Positions 1 through 9,490 are shown, counted from the stretch's first letter. The stretch is 64,000 nucleotides of DNA from Planctomycetota bacterium (GCA_029260755.1 JAJDCQ010000104.1:59905-123904); one strand, 5' to 3'. Made by a program: numbers and translations. The notes: a model not told the origin generated them from the letters alone.

Positions 1-1651
1 TCCGCCCCTGCTCCTCGAGCGGGATCCCGGGACCGTTGTCGCTCACCGCGATGAACACGCGGTCCTCACCGGCGACCCGGCCGCTGCTGACCGTCACCAC
101 GCCGCGCTCCTCGGGGACGGCGTCGATCGCGTTGTCGAGCAGGTTCATGATCACCTGCTGCAGGTGACTCCGGTCGCTCTGGGCCGGCGGGAGCTCCGGA
201 TGCAGCTCCGCGACGAGGGCGACGCCGCGCCGCTTCGCCTTGTGGCCGACCACCTGGAGCGTCTCGCGGCAGAGCTCGCGCGTGTCGACGGGCTCGAGGC
301 GGTAGTCGGTCCGGGCGAAGTCGAGCAGCTTCTTCGTGATCTCCTTGCAGCGGAACGCCTGCTCCTCGATGACCTTGAGGGCGCTCCGCATGTCGCCGGC
401 CGCGACCGAGGTCTGGAGCTCGTGCGTCTCCTCGATGAGCTCGCGTACGTCCTCGGCGTAGCCCGCGATCGATGCGAGGGGGTTACGGATCTCGTGAGCG
501 ACCCCGGCCGCGAGCTGACCGACCGCGCCGAGCCGCTCGCTCCGATGGAGCCGCTCCTGGAGGTCGAAGAGCTCGGCGCTCTTCTCGAGGATGCGCGCCT
601 CGAGCTCGACGCCCCACTGCCGCAGCTCGTCCTTCTTCGCCTCGAGCTCGGCGTTCTGCTCCTCGAGCACCTCGTTCTGCTTCGCGAGCTCCTCGTTCCG
701 CTCCCGGAGGGCGCGGCGCGTCTCGAGGACGTGGGCGTACAGCCGGTTCCAGCTCCGGATGACGATCCCGATCTCGTCGTCCGGGATCGCGCGCTCCGGC
801 ACGAACGACTGCTCGTCGCGCCCGGCGGCGGCCGCGCGGTTCGCCGTGATGAGTCGTCCGATCGGCCGCAGCACGATCCGGCGCAGGTAGAAGATCGCCG
901 GCACGCCGACCACGAACAGCAGCACCAGCCCGGCGACGAAGGCGACCGCGACGTGCGTCACGAGCAGCCGGTCGATCTCGGCGAGCGGGTAGGTCAGGTA
1001 GAGGAAGCCGATCGTCTCGCGACCCGCGCCTCCCGCCGGACGCCCGGCGAGCCGACGGACGTGATGGAGACGCCCGTCGCGCTCGTAGGTGCGCCACCGG
1101 CCGCGGCCTCCGGACGCGAGCGGCGCGCGCCCGTCGCCCTCCGAAGCGTTCTGGTCCGACGCCTGGGCGAACGCGAGCACCTCCGCGCGCCCGACCCGGA
1201 TGGCGGCGTCGGCGTCCGCGCCGGCGTCTCGCCGCTGCGTCTCGCAGTGGGCGATCAGACCCGCGTCGGCATCGAAGACGACGAGCGGCACCTCGACGCC
1301 GGTCCGCGGCACCGTGATGCTCTGGCCGAGCTCCTCCTCGCCGGGGACCTCGTCGCGGACGAGGCAGCCCTCGACGACCGGCGCGATCCGCTCGCTCAGC
1401 AGCTCGAGCGCGTTCGCCCGCCCGTCGACGAGCGACCGCCGGTAGAGGAGCGTCACGGGAACGAGGGCGAGGGCGACGGTCACGATGCAGACGAGGACGA
1501 CCGTCGTGACGATCTTCGACAGGAGGCTCGTCGGCTGGCGCGACGGCGTCCCGCCTCCGGCGGTCGACAGCCGCGCCGACGCGAGGCGAGGAGGCGGCGC
1601 GCCACGGGAGACCGCGGGCGCCGGCCGCGGATCCTTGGGCGGCTCGGCCAT
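1..1651 (-). CDS. Membrane sensor histidine kinase (C-terminus lost at window edge)
   Basis: Two-component sensor kinase. Reading from the ATG at 1651, a Ser/Pro-rich N-terminus leads to a membrane segment near residues 42-66, an extracytoplasmic sensor region, a second membrane segment near 225-250, a HAMP-like stretch and a coiled coil. The dimerisation helix has the H-box AHEIRNPL with His386 as the likely phosphoacceptor. An N-box (NLLDNAIDA) and a G1 box (DNGPGIP) of the HATPase domain follow. The frame is open to base 1, so the end of the ATPase domain is outside the window; 550 residues are visible. It starts 20 nt after the TPR gene stop (1671), so it probably belongs to the ExbB/ExbD/actin-like operon and could sense its state. 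The ligand cannot be read from the sequence. Confidence 0.9.
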   Translation of the reverse strand, partial: MAEPPKDPRPAPAVSRGAPPPRLASARLSTAGGGTPSRQPTSLLSKIVTTVVLVCIVTVALALVPVTLLYRRSLVDGRANALELLSERIAPVVEGCLVRDEVPGEEELGQSITVPRTGVEVPLVVFDADAGLIAHCETQRRDAGADADAAIRVGRAEVLAFAQASDQNASEGDGRAPLASGGRGRWRTYERDGRLHHVRRLAGRPAGGAGRETIGFLYLTYPLAEIDRLLVTHVAVAFVAGLVLLFVVGVPAIFYLRRIVLRPIGRLITANRAAAAGRDEQSFVPERAIPDDEIGIVIRSWNRLYAHVLETRRALRERNEELAKQNEVLEEQNAELEAKKDELRQWGVELEARILEKSAELFDLQERLHRSERLGAVGQLAAGVAHEIRNPLASIAGYAEDVRELIEETHELQTSVAAGDMRSALKVIEEQAFRCKEITKKLLDFARTDYRLEPVDTRELCRETLQVVGHKAKRRGVALVAELHPELPPAQSDRSHLQQVIMNLLDNAIDAVPEERGVVTVSSGRVAGEDRVFIAVSDNGPGIPLEEQGR

Positions 1652-1670
1652 CGTCCGAACGCTCTCCGGG

Positions 1671-4037
1671 TCAGTCCCTCGAGCCGAGGTTTCCGGGCGG
1701 CGGAGCGATCAGGCTCTGGTCCGCATCGAGCTGCCGGAGAATGCCCTCGAGCGTCTCCTTCGCCTCGTCGGAGAGCTTCGCCTTCCCGATCTCCTCGCGG
1801 TAACGGTCGAGATAGAGGTCGGCGTCGGTCTTCTGACCGAGGTCGATCAGGGACGCGATGAGGTTGATCTTCGGCTCGACCGGAGTGGGGTTGGCGGCAA
1901 TGGAGCGCTCGAACAGGTCGAGCGACTTGTCGAGGTAGCTCCTGGTCCGCTCGCTCGCCTCGTCCAGGATCGCCGCCCGACGGTAGATGAGGCCGAGGTT
2001 GTTGAGGGCGCGGTCGTGGGTCGGCGCGAGCTTGAGGACGCGCTCGTACTCGACCATCGCGTAAGGGTAGTTGCCGAAGCGCTCGGCGCACAGGGCGTAG
2101 TTGTAGCGCGCCTCGACGAGGTCCTCGTCGATGTCGAGCGCCTTCTCGTAGGCCTGCTTCGCGGTCTGGAGCCGGTTCGCCGCCACGTTCGCGTGGCCGA
2201 AGTTGGTCCACGCGCTCGGGTCGCCCGGCGCCTCCTCGGTGACGCGACGCAGGTGCCCGATCGCGTCCTCGGCCCGCTCGAGCTCGATCAGGCTCACGCC
2301 GAGGTTGTTCCGCGCGAGGGTGAAGAACGGGTCGAGCTCCAGCGCCTTCTCGTAGAGCCCGATGGCGCTCTCGTGGTCGCCCTCGGCGGCCGCGAGCCGG
2401 CCGAGCCCCTCGTGGGTCTCGGCGGCGAGGGGCGACCCGTCGGCGCCCTGAAGCGTCTCGAGCTCGCTCCGCGCCCCGGCGAGATCGCCCGTCTGGGTGA
2501 GGGCGAGGGCGTGGTTGAGGCGCGCGACGTGGAGGCTCGGATCGCTCTCCACTGCGCGGCCGTAGTGACCGACCGCCGCCTCGACCTGCCCCTCGGCGAG
2601 CTCGATGTTGCCGAGGTTCGTGAGCGCGTGACCGAACGCGGGGTCGCGGGCGATCGCCGTCTCGTAGGCCTTCCGCGCCGCGGCGAGGTCGCCGGTCGAC
2701 TCGTGGATCAGGCCCATGTTGTTGAGCGACCGCACGTTCGTCGGGTGATCGACCTGCAGGTTCTTCTCGTACTGGGCGAGCGCCTCGTCCGGACGGCCGA
2801 GCGCCTGGTGGAGATACCCGGTCGCGAACAGCGCCTCGGGCTCGTGGGGGACGATCTCGAGGAGCTCGTTCCACTTCCCGAGCGCCTCCTCGAACTTGCC
2901 CTTCGCTTCGAGCTCCAGCGCCTCGCGCCGGAGCGCGGCGATCCGGTCGGGGATCCCGGGCTCCTCGTACTCCTCCTCGAACGTCACGCTCACGAGCGGG
3001 GGCGTCGGCGGGAGCGGTCCCTTGCGGTCGATCGTGCCGTGCGGGATCGCGGCGGCCAGCGCGGCCGGACCGCCCGCGAGGAGCGGGGCGTGGGCGCGCG
3101 GCGTCTCGGCGAGGAGCTTGCGCTGCTGATCCTCGATCTCGCGCAGCCGCGCGATCGCCGGGCTGACCTCGGGGGTCGACGTGCCGGCGTCGGGCGCGAC
3201 GGGCGGGTTCTCGGGCTCGCCTCCCTCGGGCTCGCCGCCCTCGGGCTCGCCGCCCTCGGGCGTGACGACAGCCGCGCCGCCGCCGCCTGCGGTCGGCCCC
3301 TCGGGCGTCGTGATCCCGATCGGTCCGCTCGGCGCCGGGCCCGGCGGTCCGACATCGACGTCGACCGTCGTGCCGCCACCGTTCTCGGGGTTGCCGCCGT
3401 TCGCGACCTCGGTCGTCCCTTCGGGCTGCGTCCCGAGGAGCGACGGGTTGGTCATGATCAGGTAGAGGAACGCGAGCATGGCCGTGAAGCCGACGATCAC
3501 CGCGGCGAGGGTGAAGAGCGTCTTGATCGCGCCGAACGTGCTTCCGCCGAACGAGTCCTGGTCGTGGGGCCAGTCGTCGGGCGGGCCGTAGGCGGGCACG
3601 CCGGCGCCGACGGGCTCGAGCACGGGCGCGGGCGCCGCGACGGGGACGGGCGCGGCCGCGGCCACCGCGACGGGCACGGGAACCGGCGCGGGGGCCGGAG
3701 CGGGCGCGGGCGCCGGCGGACGGGCGCCGCCGTAGACCGGGTAGCGGAGGAAGTCGAGCGAGCCCTGCGGCATCACGTCGGGCTCGATGATGATCTCGAT
3801 CCCGATGTCCTCGGCGAAGCGGGCGCTCGGACCGTCGGGCAGGGCCGCGCCCGGGCCGGGCGCCGGCGCGCGAGGCGCCGGGGGGGCCGGCGGCGGCGGC
3901 GGCGGGGCAGGCGCGTCGGCGGCAGCCGGCGCCGCCACGTCCCCGCCGGTCGGTTCGTCCGCGGGCACGAACTCGAGCTCGAGATCGAGCTCCTGATCAC
4001 CCGCGTCGTTCGGGAGGTTCTGGTCGCCGGTCGCCAT
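1671..4037 (-). CDS. Membrane-anchored TPR protein with Pro/Ala-rich cytoplasmic region
   Basis: A 788-residue protein. Residues 1-165 are acidic then Pro/Ala-rich and should be cytoplasmic. One strong membrane helix lies at about 172-196 (FTLAAVIVGFTAMLAFLYLI). Next come a Gly/Pro linker with a short EGGEP tandem repeat and, from about 370 to 760, at least eight TPR units with the usual Ala/Gly/Tyr spacing (for example ALTNLGNIELAEGQVEAAVGH). The open frame extends upstream to 4697, but that part is the shadow of the actin-like gene; ATG 4037 leaves a 125-nt gap and begins the recognisable acidic N-terminus. Topology suggests a bridge between the cytoplasmic actin-like protein and periplasmic TPR partners. 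I know no named family for this architecture. Confidence 0.85.
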   Translation of the reverse strand: MATGDQNLPNDAGDQELDLELEFVPADEPTGGDVAAPAAADAPAPPPPPPAPPAPRAPAPGPGAALPDGPSARFAEDIGIEIIIEPDVMPQGSLDFLRYPVYGGARPPAPAPAPAPAPVPVPVAVAAAAPVPVAAPAPVLEPVGAGVPAYGPPDDWPHDQDSFGGSTFGAIKTLFTLAAVIVGFTAMLAFLYLIMTNPSLLGTQPEGTTEVANGGNPENGGGTTVDVDVGPPGPAPSGPIGITTPEGPTAGGGGAAVVTPEGGEPEGGEPEGGEPENPPVAPDAGTSTPEVSPAIARLREIEDQQRKLLAETPRAHAPLLAGGPAALAAAIPHGTIDRKGPLPPTPPLVSVTFEEEYEEPGIPDRIAALRREALELEAKGKFEEALGKWNELLEIVPHEPEALFATGYLHQALGRPDEALAQYEKNLQVDHPTNVRSLNNMGLIHESTGDLAAARKAYETAIARDPAFGHALTNLGNIELAEGQVEAAVGHYGRAVESDPSLHVARLNHALALTQTGDLAGARSELETLQGADGSPLAAETHEGLGRLAAAEGDHESAIGLYEKALELDPFFTLARNNLGVSLIELERAEDAIGHLRRVTEEAPGDPSAWTNFGHANVAANRLQTAKQAYEKALDIDEDLVEARYNYALCAERFGNYPYAMVEYERVLKLAPTHDRALNNLGLIYRRAAILDEASERTRSYLDKSLDLFERSIAANPTPVEPKINLIASLIDLGQKTDADLYLDRYREEIGKAKLSDEAKETLEGILRQLDADQSLIAPPPGNLGSRD

Positions 4038-4162
4038 GCTCGCCTGCTGCTCGCTTCCTGCTGCCCGTTCGGGTGCGACTACTCTTCGTTCGGGCTCGCC
4101 CCGTCTGGGACGTCCCCTGCTCGCCTCGGCTTCACGCAGCCCCCGGGCGAGCGGAGCGCGCG

Positions 4163-5302
4163 TCAGTTGCGCGCGGCCGCCTTGGTGCCCGGCCCCGGCG
4201 GCGTCGCCTTCGGCGGCGCCGGAGGAGGCGGAGCCGGCGGAGTCGCCGGAGCGCCGGCCGCCGGCGCGGGCGGCATCTTGCCCTGGGCCCGCTTCTTCTT
4301 CTCGAAGCTCATCGCCGCGACGAGCGCGCCGGCCGCGACCGTCCGGAGCGCCTCGTTCGCGTGCCGGACGCCCTTCACCGGAACCGGCAGGGAGACCTCG
4401 GCGAGGACGCGGTTGAACTTGTCGATGAAGCCGGGCACGGTCGAGGTCCCGCCGGCGACCACGATCTCGAGCGGCTGGTCGATCATGCTCTGGCTCTGCC
4501 GGAAGTACTCGTTGAACTGCTCGAGGGTGAACTTGATCAGGTCCTCGTAGTAGATCTCGAGGGCGACCTGGGCGCTGTCCTTGGTGTCGATGTTGTTCAG
4601 GTCGAGCTGCTTCTCCTTGATCGCGGTGACCCTGCCGATCGGCAGGCCGCGGACGCCGGCGACCTTCTGGTCGATCCAGTCGCCACCCCGCGCGCACGAG
4701 ATCTCGAAGAGCTGCTTCGCCCGCCAGCTCACGACGAGGTTCGTCATGCCGGCGCCGAAGCTGATCCCGACGCCGGTGAACGGGACGATGTCGCCGTTCA
4801 CCTCGACGTGGGGGTTCTCGGCGTAGATGATCGCGAGCGCCTCGTTGAGGATCCGGACGTCGTAGCCGAGCCGCGTGAGCAGGCGCTCGATCACGATCCG
4901 GTGGAACGCGGTGTCCATGTCCTCTTCGATCGGCGCCGCGGGGCTCGTGACCGCGATGACCTCGCCCGGGAAGTTCGGCTTCCCGGCGATGCCCTCGACG
5001 ATCAGCTCGAGCATCGAGATCGCCTCCTCCTCACCCGGGTTGAGGAGCCCCTTCGCCATCGGGCGCCGGAAGTGCTCCTGCTTGCCCGTGAGCATGCAGT
5101 AGCGGAGGGCGTCCTCGCCGACGACGTAGATGTTCTTGCCGCGGACGAGGTACTTCGCGCCGGCCTCGTCGAGCATCTGCTCGGCGAAGTCTTCCCTCGG
5201 CATCGAGTAGAAGGCGTCGCGCTCGACCGTGAAGACCTCTCGGCCGTCACGCATCTCTGCGCCCACGATGAAGCACGTCCCGATGTCGATTGCCTTTGCC
5301 AT
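4163..5302 (-). CDS. Actin/MreB-like ATPase
   Basis: A 379-residue actin-fold protein. Visible motifs in order: phosphate-1 loop AIDIGTCFIVGAE (residues 4-16), an MreB-like RRPMAKGLLNPGEEE segment near 79-93, a connect-1-like NEALAIIYAE (153-162), phosphate-2 GISFGAGMTN (179-188), and the adenosine motif VVAGGTSTVPGF (281-292). The last 50 residues are a Pro/Ala-rich tail that MreB lacks. These motifs predict ATP binding and probably filament formation. Family membership is seen; filament function is inference. PilM, Hsp70-like or plasmid ParM-like alternatives fit less well because no type IV pilus or plasmid partition genes are nearby. It sits 31 nt after a small helical protein and upstream of a membrane TPR protein in the ExbB/ExbD block, reminiscent of PMF motors that work with cytoplasmic MreB. 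Confidence 0.85.
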   Translation of the reverse strand: MAKAIDIGTCFIVGAEMRDGREVFTVERDAFYSMPREDFAEQMLDEAGAKYLVRGKNIYVVGEDALRYCMLTGKQEHFRRPMAKGLLNPGEEEAISMLELIVEGIAGKPNFPGEVIAVTSPAAPIEEDMDTAFHRIVIERLLTRLGYDVRILNEALAIIYAENPHVEVNGDIVPFTGVGISFGAGMTNLVVSWRAKQLFEISCARGGDWIDQKVAGVRGLPIGRVTAIKEKQLDLNNIDTKDSAQVALEIYYEDLIKFTLEQFNEYFRQSQSMIDQPLEIVVAGGTSTVPGFIDKFNRVLAEVSLPVPVKGVRHANEALRTVAAGALVAAMSFEKKKRAQGKMPPAPAAGAPATPPAPPPPAPPKATPPGPGTKAAARN

Positions 5303-5333
5303 GTCTTCGCTTTCCCTTGCCCCCGAGAGTGAT

Positions 5334-5912
5334 CTAGATGTTGCTGAGGAGGTCGGCCCTGTCGGCGATGGTGCCGTCGTCGGCGCCCTGGACCTGGCTC
5401 CCGAGCCGTTCGAAGTTCTTCTCCAGGTTCCGCTCGTAGTCCTCGAGGACGGCGAGGCGGGCCTTCACGTCTTCCTTGCTCAGGTTCTGATCCACGAGCA
5501 GCCGCTCGCGCTCGCCCTGAAGCTTGAGCTTGGCGACCCGCAGCCCCTTGAGCATGTGCTCCATGTCGCCCGCGAGGTCCTTGCGGAGCCCGGCGAGGGC
5601 GCCCTTGAGGTCCTCGGGCTCCTTCGCCTCCGGGAGCTGGGGCATCGCCGCCTTGAGCTCGGCCATGATCTGCTCGCGGAACGAGGCGAGCTTGTCGTCG
5701 AGCTGGCCGGCGTCGAGCCCGCCGGCCGGCGCGCTCTGGTCCTTGAACACGTTCTGGAGGTAGCCCTCCTCGAACGCGACGAGCACCTGGTTGCTGCTCT
5801 CGGCCTTCTCTCGACCGATCGTGTCGAGGTCGAACTCACCCTTGGGCGGGATGCTCACGTCCATCCCGCGAAGGGTCAGGGTGCCGCGGAGCAGGTTCTT
5901 GACGATCCACAT
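5334..5912 (-). CDS. Small protein with N-terminal beta segment and coiled coil
   Basis: A 192-residue protein of no family I recognise. The first 35 residues look beta-rich (MWIVKNLLRGTLTLRGMDVS, then IPPKGEFDLD). Residues from about 70 are charged and helical, with long Leu/Ala heptad-like stretches around 95-175, predicting a coiled coil. There is no signal peptide or membrane segment, so it is probably cytoplasmic. It lies between the exported TPR protein (50 nt upstream) and the actin-like ATPase (31 nt downstream) on the same strand, which suggests it is an adaptor for that filament protein. Function unknown. Confidence 0.8.
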   Translation of the reverse strand: MWIVKNLLRGTLTLRGMDVSIPPKGEFDLDTIGREKAESSNQVLVAFEEGYLQNVFKDQSAPAGGLDAGQLDDKLASFREQIMAELKAAMPQLPEAKEPEDLKGALAGLRKDLAGDMEHMLKGLRVAKLKLQGERERLLVDQNLSKEDVKARLAVLEDYERNLEKNFERLGSQVQGADDGTIADRADLLSNI

Positions 5913-5962
5913 GGTGCTGCCTCGTCTGGGACGGCCGGAGCGCCGTCGGGGGTTACCGGCGG

Positions 5963-6769
5963 TTACCGCGCGACGGCGGGCTTGGGGGCCTGCTTGCCCT
6001 TGACGGTCGACTCGCCCGAGCGGAGCCCGGTCGGGCTCTCGGGCTTCGGCGCCGCCTCGGTCTCGTTGGCGCCGCCGGGCGGAAGGGCCGGTCCGCCGGG
6101 TCCGCCGGCGACCTCGGGTCCGTCGCCCTCGCGGGCCTCGGGGATCGGCGCGCTCGGCTGGATGTCGTCCAGCGGCTCGGGCGCCGGAGGCGCCTCGGGC
6201 GGCCGCTCGGGCCGCACCAGCGGGCCGGCCTCGCCGTCGCCCTCGTTGAGCAGCTCGAGGAAGAACCCGGCGAAGTCGTCCTCGGGGTTCAGGCGCTTGA
6301 GGATCCGGAAGATCTCGGCGCTCTCGCGCTCGGCGCCCGAGGCGTAGTACATGTAGCCGAGCACGGTGAGCCCCGACGGATCGCGCGGCGCGTAGGTGAC
6401 GTAGCGCTTGAGGTCGCGCATCTTCTCGGAGAACGCGCGCCGGCTTGGGAAGAGCCCGACGACATCGACCCGGAACTGGCTCTTGTCGCGGACCGACGAG
6501 ACGCCGCGGCGCAGCGCGTACTCGGCGTAGGAGTAGTTTCCGACGGCGAAGAGAGCGTGGCCGAAGGCGAGCTTCTTCCAGGGGCTGACCTGGTCGGCGA
6601 GGGCGGCGACGCGATACTCCTCGCTGGCCCGTAGGTAGTGACCCCGCTTGAAGTACTGGTCGCCTCGGATGACCGAGTCACCGTTGTCGGCGAACGCGGC
6701 GGCGGGCGCGAGGCTGGCGGCGGCGAGGAACGCAGCCACCAGCAGGACCACGAGGGCGGGTCTCATCAT
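5963..6769 (-). CDS. Exported TPR-like protein
   Basis: A 268-residue exported protein. The start is set at the ATG-ATG pair (6769/6766) because a GGGAG ribosome site lies 7 nt upstream and a good signal peptide follows (hydrophobic LVVLLVAAFLAAASLAPAAAFA, probable cleavage after AFA). The open frame runs further upstream to 6967 but that part has no signal-like features. The mature protein has two or three TPR-like helical pairs (for example YFKRGHYLRASEEYRVAAL and FAVGNYSYAEYALRRGV), then a Pro/Glu/Gly-rich C-terminal third that is likely disordered. It is encoded between the TonB-like protein and the small coiled-coil protein, consistent with a periplasmic scaffold in the same machine. Confidence 0.8.
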   Translation of the reverse strand: MMRPALVVLLVAAFLAAASLAPAAAFADNGDSVIRGDQYFKRGHYLRASEEYRVAALADQVSPWKKLAFGHALFAVGNYSYAEYALRRGVSSVRDKSQFRVDVVGLFPSRRAFSEKMRDLKRYVTYAPRDPSGLTVLGYMYYASGAERESAEIFRILKRLNPEDDFAGFFLELLNEGDGEAGPLVRPERPPEAPPAPEPLDDIQPSAPIPEAREGDGPEVAGGPGGPALPPGGANETEAAPKPESPTGLRSGESTVKGKQAPKPAVAR

Positions 6770-6938
6770 CTCACGGCTCCCGTACTCTAAGGTACAGCCC
6801 CTCATTGCGGTCGGGGGCAGCCCTTCGAAGATACCGGTCCGAGACGCCGCGATCAAGGAAAACGGGGGCCTCGCCGCCGTATGTTCCCTGCCTCCAAGGG
6901 GCCACGCCGTACGAGGCGAGTCGGTTGGGGAGACCTGA

Positions 6939-8132
6939 TCAACCCCCGAACCGCTCGACCGAACCATCGTGGAACTTCACCTCGGTGATCACGAACGTCC
7001 ACTTGCCCTTAGAGGAGCGGAACACGCCTTTCATTCGACGGACTTCCGAAGGCGTGATGCCGTGACGCTCGCAGTGCTCGTACTCCTTCCACAGGAGGTA
7101 GTGGGCCGTCCGGGCCGGCAGGACCAGACCGATCACGACATCGCGGATCGGCACCTTGCTCGCCTCCGCGATCCGCTGCCGGGCCAGGCGCACCTCGGGA
7201 AGGGTCTTCGGCACCTCGATGAAGAGGTTCGCGTAGTTGTTGCTGAGGTAGTCGAAGTCCTTGCTCCGGCTGATCTCGTGCTTGCGCGTGTCGAGCCAGT
7301 AGTAGTGGCTCGGGGTGTCCTCGCGGAGGAACCCGATCGAGAGCAGGCCGTAGTTGTTGGTGATCTGCTCGACGATCGCCCAGCTCTTGAGGTTGTCAAT
7401 GATCAGGTGGATGAACTTCTCACCCTTGACCTCGTCCTTCGTCGCCTCGAACCGCTCGTAGTCCTCGGTCTCCTCGACGCGCTCGATGATCTCGGGGACC
7501 GTGTCGACCGGCTCGACGCGCGGCTCGGGCGGCGGTGTGGGCTCGGGCGCGGGCGGAACGGGCGGCTCCGGGCGCTCGACGACGGGCTCGGGCGGCTCGG
7601 GGACCGGCGCGTCCTCGGGCTGCTCGACGACGATCGGGCCGGGAATGTCGGGCGGCGGCTCGATCACGGGCGTGTCCGGAAGGGGATCGGGCTCCTCGGG
7701 GACCGGCTCCTCCGGCATCTCGGGGGAGTCCTCGACCTCGACGGGCGGCTCCGCGATCTCGACCTCGGGCGGCTCCGGCAGCTCGGGGTCGGGGATCGGC
7801 GGCTCCTCGGGGAGCTCGGGCAGCTCGAACTTCTCGGCGAGGGGCTCGGGCGGCTCCGGCTCGGGCGGGACGACGTCGGGCTCGGTCTCGGCCTCGGGCG
7901 GCGGTGGCTCCTCGTCGGCGATCTCCTCGACGGGCTCCTCGGGCTCGGGCGGGATCTCGGCGAGCTCGTTCAAGAGACGCTTGATCTCATCGACCATGCT
8001 CTTGATTTCCATCTGGATCGGCTTCTTCTCCTCCTTCTTCGCCTCCTGCGCCCACGGCATCACGAGGAGGACCATATGGATCGCCACCGACACCCACAGG
8101 AAGAAGAGGTAGTAGATCGTTCGAGTCGCCAC
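6939..8132 (-). CDS. TonB-like membrane-anchored Pro/Glu-rich protein
   Basis: A 397-residue protein with TonB-like organisation: short cytoplasmic N-terminus, one membrane helix (residues about 6-27, YYLFFLWVSVAIHMVLLVM), a charged helical segment, then about 170 residues of Pro/Glu-rich sequence (repeated PEP, PPEP and EEP) able to span a periplasm. The C-terminal 120 residues are globular but do not show the classical TonB C-terminal motif; they contain LWKEYEHCERHG and end in FHDGSVERFGG. It follows ExbD by 63 nt, the usual ExbB-ExbD-TonB order. The PMF-transducer role is inferred from architecture and context; because the C-terminal domain is different, its target is probably not a standard TonB-dependent receptor. 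Confidence 0.8.
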   Translation of the reverse strand: MATRTIYYLFFLWVSVAIHMVLLVMPWAQEAKKEEKKPIQMEIKSMVDEIKRLLNELAEIPPEPEEPVEEIADEEPPPPEAETEPDVVPPEPEPPEPLAEKFELPELPEEPPIPDPELPEPPEVEIAEPPVEVEDSPEMPEEPVPEEPDPLPDTPVIEPPPDIPGPIVVEQPEDAPVPEPPEPVVERPEPPVPPAPEPTPPPEPRVEPVDTVPEIIERVEETEDYERFEATKDEVKGEKFIHLIIDNLKSWAIVEQITNNYGLLSIGFLREDTPSHYYWLDTRKHEISRSKDFDYLSNNYANLFIEVPKTLPEVRLARQRIAEASKVPIRDVVIGLVLPARTAHYLLWKEYEHCERHGITPSEVRRMKGVFRSSKGKWTFVITEVKFHDGSVERFGG

Positions 8133-8195
8133 GGTCGGTCTCTCTGTCTGCCCTGGTTTCGAAGCGCCCCTGGTTCGCCAGCCAGCTCGTCGTTG

Positions 8196-8690
8196 CTAGT
8201 CGTTGCCGTCGCTCTTCACCGCGAACTCGACCTTGGTCAGGCCCGAGTGCGACAGGAAGCCGAGCACCTTGAGCATCGTGCCGCTCGTGCTCGAGGCGTC
8301 GGAGTGGATCGTCACCTTCACCTCGGTCCCGCTCTCCTTGACGATCTTCTCGATCGCCCGGTTCAGGTCGGGTCCGATCGCGATCTCCTGGTCCTGGAAG
8401 AAGACCGTGTTGTCGGCCGTGATCGCGATGTTGAGCTTCTCGATGTCGTCGGGTCGGTCGGGCTCGCTCGTCCCCTTGGCGGAGGGAACGTCGACCTTCA
8501 CGCGGCTGTCCTTCAGCTGCGAGATGCTCACGAAGAAGACGAGCAGGATGAAGATGACGTCGATCATCGACGTGGTGTTGGACGCGGGCGCGCCCTCGTC
8601 GGACGCCTTGCTGCCGCCGGCGAGGCGGATGCGGCCGCCGCCGTGCCCCTCGGTCGTGCCGGCGCGGGCGAGTCGGTCGGACATCATCAT
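8196..8690 (-). CDS. ExbD/TolR family proton-channel subunit
   Basis: A 164-residue biopolymer-transport protein. The cytoplasmic N-terminus leads into a single membrane helix starting at the family-typical SMIDVIFILLVFFV, whose Asp (in MIDV) is the position of the conserved proton-carrying Asp of ExbD/TolR/MotB. The periplasmic domain follows, with the family pattern of two beta strands (LNIAITADNTVFFQ) and an Asp/Ser segment (VTIHSDASS). Its ATG overlaps the ExbB stop (ATGA), indicating translational coupling. With the ExbB neighbour it should form an inner-membrane PMF-driven stator complex. The C-terminal ~25 residues are family-typical (position-dependent LGFLSHSGLTKVEFAV). Confidence 0.93.
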   Translation of the reverse strand: MMMSDRLARAGTTEGHGGGRIRLAGGSKASDEGAPASNTTSMIDVIFILLVFFVSISQLKDSRVKVDVPSAKGTSEPDRPDDIEKLNIAITADNTVFFQDQEIAIGPDLNRAIEKIVKESGTEVKVTIHSDASSTSGTMLKVLGFLSHSGLTKVEFAVKSDGND

Positions 8691-9367
8691 CTTGCAGCGG
8701 CCCCGGCGGTGGCCATCTTCGCATGGGCCGGCGCGGGCGCGGGCGACGCCGCAGCGGGCTGGGTCACCGCGACGCCGCGGGCGAGCTTCTCGCGCCGGAT
8801 CCGCGCGCCGCTCTTGATCTGCTCCATCGCCTCCTCGATCTCGAGGCCGACGAGGGTCGAGAGATGGTTGAAGAAGCTCCAGAACATGTAGGCCGGCAGG
8901 AAGATGATCAGGCCGAAGACGGTCGTGTTGAGCGCGATCGCCAGCGCCCCGGCGAGCGAGCCCGGGTCGTCGAGGCTGATCGACTTGAGCGCGAGCGAGA
9001 CGCCGATCACCGTGCCGAGCAGGCCGAGGCTCGTGCTGATGCTCGCGATCAGGCCGAGCAGGCCGAGGTGCCGTCGCGTCTGGCGGACGATCCGCTCGGC
9101 CCGGATCACCTGGCCGGTCGGCTCGTCCGGCGCCCGGACGAAGTCGGCGAGGACCATCGCGATCTCGTCGCGCGTCCGCCGGACGTTGTCCGCGTGCACG
9201 TAGAGGCCGATCAGCTCACGCCGCAGCTTCGGGTCACGCCGGAGCCAGAAGCGCAGCCAGAACACGCCGCGCTCGATGATGATCGCGAGGGCGACCACCG
9301 ACGAGACGAGCAGCGGATACATGAGCGGTCCGCCGCTGTGAAAGAACTCCTGGATCGGGGTCAGCAT
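8687..9367 (-). CDS. ExbB/TolQ/MotA family proton-channel subunit
   Basis: A 226-residue integral membrane protein of the MotA/TolQ/ExbB family. It has three predicted membrane helices: residues about 14-34 (PLLVSSVVALAIIIERGVFW), about 110-135 in the conserved LGLLGTVIGVSLALKSI segment, and about 150-175 (NTTVFGLIIFLPAYMFWSFF). The GLLGTVIG motif is typical of the family. It is the first gene of a tight ExbB-ExbD pair (4-nt overlap) and lies 123 nt after an exported helical protein. Together with ExbD it should convert proton flow into movement of the TonB-like partner. Confidence 0.93.
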   Translation of the reverse strand: MLTPIQEFFHSGGPLMYPLLVSSVVALAIIIERGVFWLRFWLRRDPKLRRELIGLYVHADNVRRTRDEIAMVLADFVRAPDEPTGQVIRAERIVRQTRRHLGLLGLIASISTSLGLLGTVIGVSLALKSISLDDPGSLAGALAIALNTTVFGLIIFLPAYMFWSFFNHLSTLVGLEIEEAMEQIKSGARIRREKLARGVAVTQPAAASPAPAPAHAKMATAGAAAR

Positions 9368-9490
9368 GGGTCTCTCTCACGATCCGTGCCCTGGAACGAC
9401 GATGCGCGGAAACGCAGCGCGGGATACGGAGACGGCCGGGAACCGGCGCCGCGCGGGGCAGGTCCACCGGCCGTCGACGTCCGACTGCGA

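Noticed and set aside
1485..4550. 1021-codon open frame on the plus strand
   Set aside because: Antisense to the TPR membrane protein and part of the histidine kinase and actin-like genes.
4163..5302. Actin-like gene considered as PilM of a type IV pilus
   Set aside because: PilN, PilO, PilP and PilQ are absent and the motifs fit MreB-like proteins better.
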